A stretch of DNA of 64,000 bases. It comes from Alteribacillus sp041949975 (GTDB taxonomy: Bacteria > Bacillota > Bacilli > Bacillales > Marinococcaceae). The DNA is taken from contig NZ_JBHFQG010000013.1 in assembly GCF_041949975.1 (NCBI RefSeq), positions 35,591-99,590 of the forward strand. The letters are read 5' to 3'. Each line of letters begins with the position of its first letter. The stretch's first letter is position 1. The notes under the pieces were generated by a model. The model made no database searches. It was given only the letters and a program-made list of their open reading frames with translations, and had not been told where the DNA came from. Made by a program: the position numbers and the translations under genes. Below, in pieces: positions 52,598 to 61,094 of the stretch.

Positions 52598-53506
52598 TTA
52601 ATTTTTCCGAGAGCTAAAGACATGGAGGTGCTGGGGTAACACTTTAAATTGAAAGTCCTGCACTTGGTATTTTTCCCCATCAAGATTTAGGGCGATGGAA
52701 TCTGGAATCGAAAAACATCCTGATTGTATTTTAGTATGACTTATAATAGAAGAATGGTTTGGAAGGTGGCACAGTTTAGCTAACAATGACAAAAAAAGCT
52801 GTATTCGATTTGTTTTTTTACAGGCGAGAAGGTGGAAATAACCATCGTCATTTGTGGAACTTTTAATTAGACGTTCAAACGGACCTACCGCATTTCCATT
52901 CATAATTAAAAATAAAGATAGATCGGAAAGTACTTTATCAGTGGATACATTTACGGTGATCGGGGTTGATTGTTTAGTCATGAAAAATGTTTTAAGGAAG
53001 TAAAGAACATAAGCCCACTCACCTATATAGGATTTAAGCAGAGGTGACGTTTTATAAGTTATATCTGATAACCACCCTGCTGACGCAATGTTGACAAAGT
53101 ATTGGCTGCCAAATTTTCCAATGTCAATCGGTGTTGTGTTACTATTCTCAATGACCGATAGAGCTTGAGTTATACTGGATGATACACCGATGTATTGTGC
53201 AAATTCATTACTTGTTCCAAATGGAAATATTCCGATTTGAGGACGATTTTCTTCTTCCGCTATAATCTGCAGACAGCAGTTTATGGTTCCGTCTCCCCCT
53301 GCGATAAAGATCGCATCCCATTTGTTTTGACATGCTTTTTTTAATGCAATTTCAATACTCTTCATTTCTGTTACCTTTTGAACCAAGAGTACATAACCCA
53401 TTTCCTTCAGTTTGGTTGTTATTTTCGGAAAACGTTTATGGATTTTTTTTTGCCCTGAGAGGGGGTTATAAATCATCAATGCCTGTTTTTTTAATGTATG
53501 CTTCAT
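52598..53506 (-). CDS. Diacylglycerol kinase-family lipid kinase (second copy)
   Basis: 302 residues, distant paralog of 45293-46177. The nucleotide loop is IAGGDGTINCCLQII, then GTSNEFAQYIG, and NLDGEKYQV lies near the C-terminus. Convergent with the EEP gene; the two stop codons are 17 bases apart. With two such kinases in one cluster, one may act on a different lipid or sphingoid-like substrate. Confidence 0.9.
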   Translation of the reverse strand: MKHTLKKQALMIYNPLSGQKKIHKRFPKITTKLKEMGYVLLVQKVTEMKSIEIALKKACQNKWDAIFIAGGDGTINCCLQIIAEEENRPQIGIFPFGTSNEFAQYIGVSSSITQALSVIENSNTTPIDIGKFGSQYFVNIASAGWLSDITYKTSPLLKSYIGEWAYVLYFLKTFFMTKQSTPITVNVSTDKVLSDLSLFLIMNGNAVGPFERLIKSSTNDDGYFHLLACKKTNRIQLFLSLLAKLCHLPNHSSIISHTKIQSGCFSIPDSIALNLDGEKYQVQDFQFKVLPQHLHVFSSRKN

Positions 53507-53828
53507 AAAACGACCTCATCTACCTACCGTTTTAACACTAGACCTTTCGTTCTTCCTATTCATTGGTTCTTTTTTAGATTGGACAATATCTTCGTTTTTA
53601 CACATTTCTATTTATAGGTAAAAATTTTTCTCATTTTTTAATAAAAAAACGAAATCACATACCTTTCACATCATACTTCTATATATTTTGTATAATTTTG
53701 CCCCCATACACGAAAAATACTCGAACAGAATACATATTACAGCTTGTTTATCAAGACCCATTTAAGTCACTTCATCATTTAATCCAAATCCCTGCTGTTT
53801 TCAGCAATGTAAAGAGAGGCGTATCGAT
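53507..53828. other. Divergent upstream region of the second lipid kinase and the GT28 gene
   Basis: AT-rich, with a plausible -10 TATAAT at about 53690 on the plus strand and GAGAGG before the GT28 start. No gene. Confidence 0.4.
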
Positions 53829-54941
53829 ATGAAAAAGGTACTGGTTATGCCTTTTTTACAATTATCAACGGGACATCATCAGGTAGCAAAATCATTTATT
53901 TCCTGGCTTAACATATTTGATCAAACGATTAAATGCGAAAATGTCGATATTTTTAGTTATGCTTATGGAAATATGGAAAGCTTGGTTTCAAACATCTATA
54001 TGAAATCAATTGATTCAATTCCCTCGTTTTATAGCTGGCTATATAAAAAAAATGCTTTTGAAAATCATGAGAAAAACCGCTTTCGTTCATATGAATTATT
54101 ATTTGAACGAGCAATGTTAAAATTGCTGGATGAGAAGCAGCCGGATTTTGTAATTTGTACGCATTGTTTACCTTCTTATATATTAAGCTGCCTAAAGCAA
54201 AAGAAAGTTATATCTATTCCCGTTGTCAATGTATACACGGATTTTTTTATAAATACTATTTGGGGAAAAAAGGGAATTGATTTTCATTTAGTTCCTGACA
54301 CTCCGCTTAAACAAGCTTTAATTGACAAGGGTATAAACAGGGAGAAAATCATTGTAACAGGTATTCCCGTACATCCATTGATCAAACGTTCAGAAAAACT
54401 AAAAGTTTCTACTTCTGAACGTTTAACCATTCTTGTAAGCGGGGGAAGTTTAGGGGTAGGACAATTAAAATATTTTCTTGCTGCTATTAAACCAAATAGA
54501 TACCTCCATTATAAAATTTTATGTGGTAAAAATACTCAACTGTATCAAATCATTCAAGCATTGAATCATCCAAGTATTATTCCTTTAAAATATATTGAAT
54601 CTAGGAGAGAAATGGATAATCTTTATCACCAGTCAGATGGAATCATTACGAAACCTGGTGGTGTCACAATAAGTGAAGGATTATATAAAAAAATACCTCT
54701 TTTTTTATATGACCCTTTACCAGGACAAGAGGAGATGAACCTACAGTATTTAAAATCACAAGGGTTAGCATTTCACTTGCACAATTGGAAAACAAAGAGG
54801 CCGATCGAAAATCAGATCATGGACAGCCTGAATTCAAATACGAAATTAAATAATTTAGAGGATAGATTAAATCAATACCATGAGCAAATAACGAAAAATG
54901 AGTTGTTAACGTTTTTTCCTCGATTAATTAATGGAGTATAA
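53829..54941 (+). CDS. GT28-family glycosyltransferase (UgtP/MGDG-synthase-like)
   Basis: 370 residues with the MGDG_synth N-terminal domain (PFLQLSTGHHQVAKSF, where the GH is typical, and VCTHCLPSYI) and a GT28 C-terminal domain with VSGGSLGVGQ and SDGIITKPGGVTISEGLYK. It would transfer a hexose from a nucleotide sugar to diacylglycerol to make glycolipid, the step of B. subtilis UgtP. Key gene for reading the cluster as a glycolipid system. Substrate is family-based inference. Confidence 0.88.
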   Translation: MKKVLVMPFLQLSTGHHQVAKSFISWLNIFDQTIKCENVDIFSYAYGNMESLVSNIYMKSIDSIPSFYSWLYKKNAFENHEKNRFRSYELLFERAMLKLLDEKQPDFVICTHCLPSYILSCLKQKKVISIPVVNVYTDFFINTIWGKKGIDFHLVPDTPLKQALIDKGINREKIIVTGIPVHPLIKRSEKLKVSTSERLTILVSGGSLGVGQLKYFLAAIKPNRYLHYKILCGKNTQLYQIIQALNHPSIIPLKYIESRREMDNLYHQSDGIITKPGGVTISEGLYKKIPLFLYDPLPGQEEMNLQYLKSQGLAFHLHNWKTKRPIENQIMDSLNSNTKLNNLEDRLNQYHEQITKNELLTFFPRLINGV

Positions 54942-55000
54942 AATAAATTTATCTTAAAATAAAATACTATTAAATTTTGTGTGGTTATAAAAAAAGAATT

Positions 55001-55043
55001 AAAAGTCTCTGGTAGAAAAATGACTACCAAGAGGCTTTTATTT
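55001..55043 (+). terminator. Terminator after the GT28 gene
   Basis: AAAAGTCTCTGGTAG (55001-55015) pairs with CTACCAAGAGGCTTTT (55024-55039), followed by ATTT. It lies inside the longest frame drawn for the next gene, so that N-terminal extension is false. Confidence 0.85.
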
Positions 55044-55130
55044 AAGAGGTTTTACATTTTTTTAATTATAATTTCTAACGTAAGGGTAGAATATAAGGCA
55101 AATTCGGAGAAAAGAAAGAGGAGGATTAAT

Positions 55131-56660
55131 ATTAATAAATTGATTGAGTACAGAATTTTCTTTCCCTCATTATTGATAATAATTGGTATCGCCATTCCAT
55201 TTGCCTTATATGAGGCTGAGTCATTGGAATTACTTTATTCCATTTTTGATTATATTGTGGATGTGTTCAGTTGGGGGTATTTGTGGTATGGGGTCCTTCT
55301 GGTTGCAGCAGGGTTATATTTATCTTTTTCCAAATATGGCCAGGTCGTGCTGGGAGATCCAAAAGAAAAGCCTCGTTTTACTCTATTTGAATATGCATCC
55401 ATCATGATTGCGATGGGGGTAGGTTCTACGATTATGCGGACAGGAATGTTGCAGTGGACGTCCGTAGCAAACGATCCACCTGCTGGAGTGCAACCTGGTT
55501 CACCGGAAGCACTTTTGTGGGGAAACGCCTACAGTATGTTTTTATGGGGGTTTCAAGTTTTTGCTATTTTTGTCATCATCGCTCCTGCCATGGGATATAT
55601 CCTTTATGTAAGAAAACGGCCATTGATGAGGATATCGGAAGCTTGTCGAGTTGTTTTTGGCGATAAGTTTACAGAAGGGTGGGGTGGAGTAGCGCTTGAT
55701 ATCCTATTTCTTATTAGTATTTTGGCAGGTGCTGCCGTAACGTTAGGTCTTGGAGCACCCATTATCACATATAATTTATCTGCTCTTTTAGGTGTCGAAG
55801 TTGCCTTTGGCATGACAATCATCGTCACAATCATTTGGGTACTTTTATTTTCCTTAAGTGCATACTTGGGGATCGACAAAGGAATTAAACGATTAAGTAC
55901 AATTAATATGTATTTAGCTGGTTTTTTCGCTTTGTTTATTTTAGTAGCGGGACCAGGGGTGTTTATACTAAACTATTTCACGGACAGTATTTCCTTTTTG
56001 TTATCTAACTATATCAACATTTCATTGAACACTTATTCAGTACATCAAGGAGAAGTATCACATATACAAAGTAATACCGTCTTCTGGTTTGCTTATAGTG
56101 CAACATGGGCCCTGCTCCATAGTGTATTTGCTGCCACCATTTCTAAGGGACGAACGATAAAAGAAATGATTCTTACGTATTTCTTAGCACCTACCCTGAT
56201 CTGTTGGATAGCTACAGGAGTACTAGGTGGATTAGGAGTACATAGACATCTTACAGGTGTGCTGTCTGTATTGGATCTAGTCGAAGAAGAAGATAGGATG
56301 GCAGCCATACCAGAGATACTATCTACACTTCCCTTTGGAGAATTTTCCATTATCATTTTTATAGTAGTTGCGCTTATTTTCTTAACAACTACTTTAGATT
56401 CAACAACGTACACAGTAGCTGCTTATACAAGTACACGGGATATGAGTAAATTTGAGTCGCCGAAAATGTTACGGATTATTATTGCCGCCGTTATTGCAGG
56501 ACTTGCTTTAATATTGATGCGTATCGGTGGGTTAGCGCCATTAGAAGTTATTTCAGGACTAATGGGTATACCAATTATCATCATTCAATTTATACTTATT
56601 TTTGCTGCGAAAAGGATGATAGATGAAGACAAGGCTTGGGAATATAATATAAGAAAATAA
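55131..56660 (+). CDS. BCCT-family transporter
   Basis: About 509 residues, twelve hydrophobic helices: a glycine-betaine/choline/carnitine-type symporter, with the family-like SKYGQVVLGDPKEKPRFTLFEYASIMIAMGVGSTIMRTG. The FWFAYSATWALLHSVFAATISKGRTIKEMI stretch replaces the usual aromatic-rich BCCT box (W..YW.W..SW), so substrate preference is unclear. The only Shine-Dalgarno (GAGGAGG, 55118-55124) lies six bases before an ATT (55131) and 15 before TTG (55140). The ATG frame upstream runs through a terminator and is not used. Start is therefore unusual. Confidence 0.85.
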   Translation: MNKLIEYRIFFPSLLIIIGIAIPFALYEAESLELLYSIFDYIVDVFSWGYLWYGVLLVAAGLYLSFSKYGQVVLGDPKEKPRFTLFEYASIMIAMGVGSTIMRTGMLQWTSVANDPPAGVQPGSPEALLWGNAYSMFLWGFQVFAIFVIIAPAMGYILYVRKRPLMRISEACRVVFGDKFTEGWGGVALDILFLISILAGAAVTLGLGAPIITYNLSALLGVEVAFGMTIIVTIIWVLLFSLSAYLGIDKGIKRLSTINMYLAGFFALFILVAGPGVFILNYFTDSISFLLSNYINISLNTYSVHQGEVSHIQSNTVFWFAYSATWALLHSVFAATISKGRTIKEMILTYFLAPTLICWIATGVLGGLGVHRHLTGVLSVLDLVEEEDRMAAIPEILSTLPFGEFSIIIFIVVALIFLTTTLDSTTYTVAAYTSTRDMSKFESPKMLRIIIAAVIAGLALILMRIGGLAPLEVISGLMGIPIIIIQFILIFAAKRMIDEDKAWEYNIRK

Positions 56661-56928
56661 ACGAATATTATCTTGATTGCCTGGTATTCATTGAATTACG
56701 TTTATTATTCTTCAAACGACTTAGCATTCTCCTTTTGTACGGTTTGTAAACATAGCATTAAAACGGGGTTTGTTTACATAAAAAATTCTATTTATGCAGG
56801 TAATTCATCATTATCAATTCGTTTGGTTTTAACTTATAATTGACACAAAATATTATTAAAATAAGATGCAGAAAGATAGTAAATTGGTTACTATTTATGA
56901 AACCAATGAAGGGGAAAGGAGAGGCAGA

Positions 56929-58146
56929 ATGGAGCACAACTCAAATTTCAATGAAAAAAAACAGCCCGAAAAAAATGAACATAGAAAAATATGGGTAACC
57001 GGGTTTATAGGAACGGTTCTCGGAGCTTTAACCATCGCAATAATAATGCCGTTTGTCTATAACGATGGCGTGTTTTCAGCTTCTGCTCCTGCAGATCAAT
57101 CATCTAGCAGAATATCTGAGACGGAGGCTTCGGTGAAAGAAGTGTCTAGTGAAAATGTCGAGGTGGCAAGTGAGGTTACTTCATCTGTCAATCAAGTATC
57201 CGATGCGGTAGTAGGAGTTTATCATTCCCAACCATCGGGAGACATTACCGCTGAAGATTCTAGTTCTGGTTCTGGGGTTATTTATAAAAAAGTGGGAGAT
57301 ACAGCATATGTGGTGACCAATCATCACGTCATACAGGAGGCAAACAATATTGAGATTGGTTTGGCTAATGAAGAAAGGGTAGAAGCTGAGTTGGTTGGCT
57401 CTGACCCATTAACAGACTTAGCAGTGCTTAGCATACCTGCTGAACATGTGAACACAACAGCGGAATTTGGGAACTCAGATTCTGTATCTGCCGGGGAACC
57501 TGCGATTGCCATAGGACATCCACTTGGCTCCAACCTTGAGGGTACCGTAACACAAGGGATCATCAGTGCAGTAGACCGCAGTATTCCTGTGGATCTAAAT
57601 GGGGATGGACAACCAGACTGGAATTCGGATGTGCTGCAAACCGATGCGGCCATTAATCCGGGGAACAGCGGCGGTGCGCTTATCAATATTAAAGGACAAG
57701 TTATTGGTATTAATTCCATGAAAATTGCCCAATCAGCGGTGGAAGGGATAGGTTTTGCGATCCCGTCAAGCGTTGCCATTCCTGTGCTTGAAGATCTTGA
57801 AGAAAAAGGTAAGGTTGAAAGACCGCAGCTTGGTGTAACCATTGGTTCCCTTAACGAGATTCCTAGTTTTCACTGGGAGCAGACATTGAAGCTGCCAGAA
57901 GATGTCCAAGAAGGGGTATTTTTAAATAGTGTCCAAGAAGGTTCACCAGCAGATAAAGCAGGATTACAGCAATATGATGTCATCACTTCTATAAACGGGG
58001 AGAAAGTAGCAGATGGTCAATCCTTAAGAGATATTCTTTATAAGGAATTAGAAATTGGTGAAAAGGTAGACATCACCTTCTATCGAAGCGGTAATCAGCA
58101 AACAACAGAACTCACATTGGGAAAAACAGATGAACAGCAAACTTAA
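56929..58146 (+). CDS. HtrA-like serine protease with PDZ domain
   Basis: 405-residue membrane-anchored protease: a cytosolic N-terminus, one helix (KIWVTGFIGTVLGALTIAIIMPF), a trypsin-like domain with the catalytic triad visible in VVTNHHVI, DPLTDLAVL and NPGNSGGALIN, and a C-terminal PDZ domain. It handles misfolded proteins outside the membrane. ATG 56929 was chosen because AAAGGAGAGG precedes it and a family-typical basic segment follows; the frame extends 21 codons further upstream without a ribosome site. Confidence 0.94.
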   Translation: MEHNSNFNEKKQPEKNEHRKIWVTGFIGTVLGALTIAIIMPFVYNDGVFSASAPADQSSSRISETEASVKEVSSENVEVASEVTSSVNQVSDAVVGVYHSQPSGDITAEDSSSGSGVIYKKVGDTAYVVTNHHVIQEANNIEIGLANEERVEAELVGSDPLTDLAVLSIPAEHVNTTAEFGNSDSVSAGEPAIAIGHPLGSNLEGTVTQGIISAVDRSIPVDLNGDGQPDWNSDVLQTDAAINPGNSGGALINIKGQVIGINSMKIAQSAVEGIGFAIPSSVAIPVLEDLEEKGKVERPQLGVTIGSLNEIPSFHWEQTLKLPEDVQEGVFLNSVQEGSPADKAGLQQYDVITSINGEKVADGQSLRDILYKELEIGEKVDITFYRSGNQQTTELTLGKTDEQQT

Positions 58147-58159
58147 AGGCTAAAGGGAA

Positions 58160-58212
58160 GGGGCTCACACAGAAGTCGATCAGTCACTGACTTTTGAGGC
58201 AAGCCCCTGTTT
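58160..58212 (+). terminator. Terminator after the HtrA gene
   Basis: Outer arms GGGGCT/AGCCCC and inner arms AAGTC/GACTT, followed by TGTTTAATTTG. Moderate T tract. Confidence 0.65.
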
Positions 58213-58586
58213 AATTTGTGTTGGTGGTTTCACGGACATTCGTTCCGTTAGATTACATAATTTAGGGACGCTGAAAGTTTGGAGGACATTTATTCTTTAT
58301 TGCGTGCTAAAAGAATGTATGTTTGTCGCTTGAATTACAGAAATTTACCAAGGAATTTATTGAAATAACGTACTCTTGTCTATGTCCGCGGACGGAGTTC
58401 CTCTGTGTTACTGGATCGGCATTGGCATAAAGAACAAATAATTGAAGCAGAAACTCCCTCATTCATTTGCATACTCTATATCACAGAGTGGAGGTAAACT
58501 TTCCATATCAGTAATAACCACCATTCTTTTTTTTCCATAGATGAATATCTTATTGTTGAAGCCACATTAATGATGGGGGATTCGGC
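58213..58586. other. Gene-free stretch with short palindromes
   Basis: Contains an imperfect ACGGAC..TTCCGT dyad at about 58236-58252 and a perfect GTCCGCGGAC at 58384-58393. A start-less open frame follows (to about 58495). It looks like a remnant of mobile or lost DNA. A ribosome site of the next gene (GGGGG) is at the end. Confidence 0.3.
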
Positions 58587-59366
58587 ATGGGATATTTCGT
58601 TACTGTAGAACAAGGGGTAAACCTCTACGTCGAAGATATCAATCCAGGAGGCAGCAAAACATTAGTGTTTATACACGGCTGGCCGTTAAGCCATAAACAG
58701 TTTGAATATCAATTTGATGTCCTTCCATCGATGGGTTATCGCTGTATAGGTATAGACTGGAGAGGCTTTGGTAAATCGGATAAACCATTCAGCGGCTATA
58801 CTTATAACAGACTGGCAGATGATATCCGTATGATAGTTGACGCCCTTCAATTATACAATTTTACTCTGCTAGGTCATTCTACGGGTGGAGCAATCGCGAT
58901 TCGATATATGTCACGATACAACGGTTACGGAGTGTCTAAACTTGTACTTGTTGACGCTGCAGCTCCCACTGGGTTCTCAAAAGAAACTGCGGATAACCTG
59001 CTTACGGAAACGTTACATGACCGCCCTAAGATGATGCAGGGAGTAACCGATACCTTTTTCTTTCAGTATGTAACTGGTGCATTCTCAGACTGGTTTTTCC
59101 AAATGGGATTAGAGGCTGCGGGTTGGTCGACTGCGGCAGTGATTGTTTTATTAAGAGACGAGAATGTGCATGAAGATGTATTAAAAATAACTGTTCCTAC
59201 TCTGATTATTCACGGGGTTCATGATAAAGTTATTCCATTTGCACAAGCCGAGGAACTACATAAAAAAATAAGAAACTCATATCTTGTTCCGTTTCAATAC
59301 AGTGGTCATGGCCCTTTCTGGGAAGAACGTGACAAGTTTAACCAGCTCCTGGCACAATTTGTTTAA
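58587..59366 (+). CDS. Alpha/beta hydrolase
   Basis: 259 residues of the soluble hydrolase fold. HGWPLSHKQF gives the oxyanion region, GHSTGG (serine elbow) is near residue 97, the acid is in HGVHDKVIPF and the histidine in YSGHGPFWEE. Family resembles non-heme chloroperoxidase or peroxyhydrolase-like members. Monocistronic, with GGGGGATT as ribosome site. The substrate is unknown. Confidence 0.9.
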   Translation: MGYFVTVEQGVNLYVEDINPGGSKTLVFIHGWPLSHKQFEYQFDVLPSMGYRCIGIDWRGFGKSDKPFSGYTYNRLADDIRMIVDALQLYNFTLLGHSTGGAIAIRYMSRYNGYGVSKLVLVDAAAPTGFSKETADNLLTETLHDRPKMMQGVTDTFFFQYVTGAFSDWFFQMGLEAAGWSTAAVIVLLRDENVHEDVLKITVPTLIIHGVHDKVIPFAQAEELHKKIRNSYLVPFQYSGHGPFWEERDKFNQLLAQFV

Positions 59367-59548
59367 CCTTATCGGAAAGAGAGGGGAGCTTGAAACCCGA
59401 GACAGGAAAAAGAATGATGAGAATGATGAAGCGGTAGCCAAGGAAGGATCTTGAAGGCCGAAGATGGAGTGAGCGAGTCAGAACGGTAGACAAAGGCTCT
59501 GCCCGTTCTAAAGTTCCGGATCTTCGGGATCCACAGAATATATTAACC

Positions 59549-59830
59549 ATTACGCTGACACTAGGAGAACTCGTTCGTTTTGGAAAAGTACCGCTGCATA
59601 TCGGATTGGCAGCTCTACTTTGGGGGAGTTTTCATGGGATATGGAGCTTGTATTTCCTTTGGTGCTAATATTGGCACCTTTTTCAGCGGTATTGCATCTA
59701 TAGTGGTTGGGCATTACTAGCTATTTCTGGTACATATGCAGCTTATTTTACAGAGAAACGGTTGCAGCTCATATCGCAGGTTCTAGAGAGAAAAAATAGA
59801 ACGTTAATGAATGAAAAAGGCTCCCCATAG
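59549..59830 (+). pseudogene. YeeE/YedE-family transporter remnant
   Basis: From 59549 one frame gives LGELVRFGKVPLHIGLAALLWGSF, then the next frame carries MGYGACISFGANIGTFFSGIAS, a family signature (usually GCxxGxxxSGIA), and a third gives WALLAISGTYAAYFTEKRL to a stop at 59830. The N-terminal two thirds are absent. It is a dead C-terminal piece of a sulfur-compound transporter. The DNA at 59367-59548 holds nothing recognisable. Confidence 0.7.
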
Positions 59831-59936
59831 AAGTGGTGATTAATGATAGAAAAAGAGTGTCCTCCTTCTTAATGCCTATACAATTAACAAATTTTAATTT
59901 ACAATTTCTACTAGAATACGAGTGGGAGGACATGTC

Positions 59937-60650
59937 ATGAACAGAAAAACAATTATAATAGGCTCGTTTCTGTTCGCTGCAGTAGTGATATTATCATTTT
60001 ATTTGTTAACAAGTGTTTTACAATCCTTTGTTTCTAACTATGAGAAGAAAGCAGAAACGGAACAAGAAGTTAAATCATCTGAAGATTTGGTCGAATCTGT
60101 AGTTAGAAAGGACGATTTTCCTGAGGATGATATTGTACATGGAGAAAACAAGGAGTTTAACGAATATGTGAATGATGCCAAGAATCACATGTACCATTAT
60201 TATTATAATGAGTTTGACGAAGATGTTGTTAAGATTGAAGATCTTCAACATGCAATTGATGATTACCTTCCTCAAGCGGAAAAAGCGATGGAAAAGACAG
60301 AACATCCGCATTTAAAAGAAGATTTAGCAGAAATCATCGTCTTGTTAACAGAGCTGGATAAAAATCTAGAAAACGAGGAAATAAGAAACTCTCGGATATC
60401 CACTCTTCAAAAAATATACTGGGATCTGGATTACTACGTAGCAGAATATAAAAACTCTAGACCTTCCAACGATTCACACTATGCAGACGCTTTAAACCCC
60501 ACAAACATAAAGGTCACACCGGGAGAAGATCTGAGAGAAAAAGGGGACGAGCTTCTTTCTTTAACCACTGATTCATATGATGGCTATACTAGAGTAAAAG
60601 GTTTATCTGAGCCAGAGATAGAGAAAATTGTTGAAGACATGTTTGAGTAG
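59937..60650 (+). CDS. Membrane-anchored protein of unknown function
   Basis: 237 residues: a basic start and one hydrophobic helix (KTIIIGSFLFAAVVILSFYLLTSVL), then a mostly acidic, helical, extracytoplasmic domain (KAMEKTEHPHLKEDLAEIIVLLTELDKNLENE). ATG 59937 was chosen because GTGGGAGG ends eight bases upstream. I do not recognise the family; it resembles many single-pass Bacillus proteins of unknown role. No neighbours to link it. Confidence 0.7.
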   Translation: MNRKTIIIGSFLFAAVVILSFYLLTSVLQSFVSNYEKKAETEQEVKSSEDLVESVVRKDDFPEDDIVHGENKEFNEYVNDAKNHMYHYYYNEFDEDVVKIEDLQHAIDDYLPQAEKAMEKTEHPHLKEDLAEIIVLLTELDKNLENEEIRNSRISTLQKIYWDLDYYVAEYKNSRPSNDSHYADALNPTNIKVTPGEDLREKGDELLSLTTDSYDGYTRVKGLSEPEIEKIVEDMFE

Positions 60651-61094
60651 CAGGTATGTAACTGCTGCTTTATTTTTTGTTGTTTAGGAAATTATGTTTT
60701 TACAAGTATTTATATGAAAATTGAGAACAGTTACATCGTATTTTTTATCGAAGCGGTTGGAAAATGGATTTGAATGTAGGTATGAATTTTTTAATACCAG
60801 CAATCGGCATTGCAACGAATAATGGACCAAAACCATACTGGAAACACTTCTCGGTATCTTTTCTTTCGTATCCCTATTTTTATTTTTTTTATAAATTACT
60901 GGGACAAAGTATCAACTGAACTTTAAATGTGTCTTTTATGTCAATATAATAGAGAGATACATTGATTTGGATAAAATTGCTTTGATTTAATAAATAATTA
61001 CAACATAAAAAATCATAGCCTGCCTATGTTTTTTGTTGTTTTGTAGAAGAATATACGTGGATAGAAATATGACAAAACAAACAAAGGAGATATA
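60651..61094. other. AT-rich intergenic region before selO
   Basis: A weak AGCAG..CTGCT hairpin with a T tract lies at about 60649-60680, and a CATAG..CTATG hairpin plus T tract at about 61013-61040. A start-only 51-codon frame at 60764-60919 has no ribosome site and is unlikely to be a gene. Confidence 0.35.

Noticed and set aside
57324..57842. 172-codon frame antisense to the HtrA protease
   Set aside because: Opposes the catalytic domain; no ribosome site.
60764..60919. 51-codon plus-strand frame in the gap before selO
   Set aside because: No ribosome site, no recognisable features.
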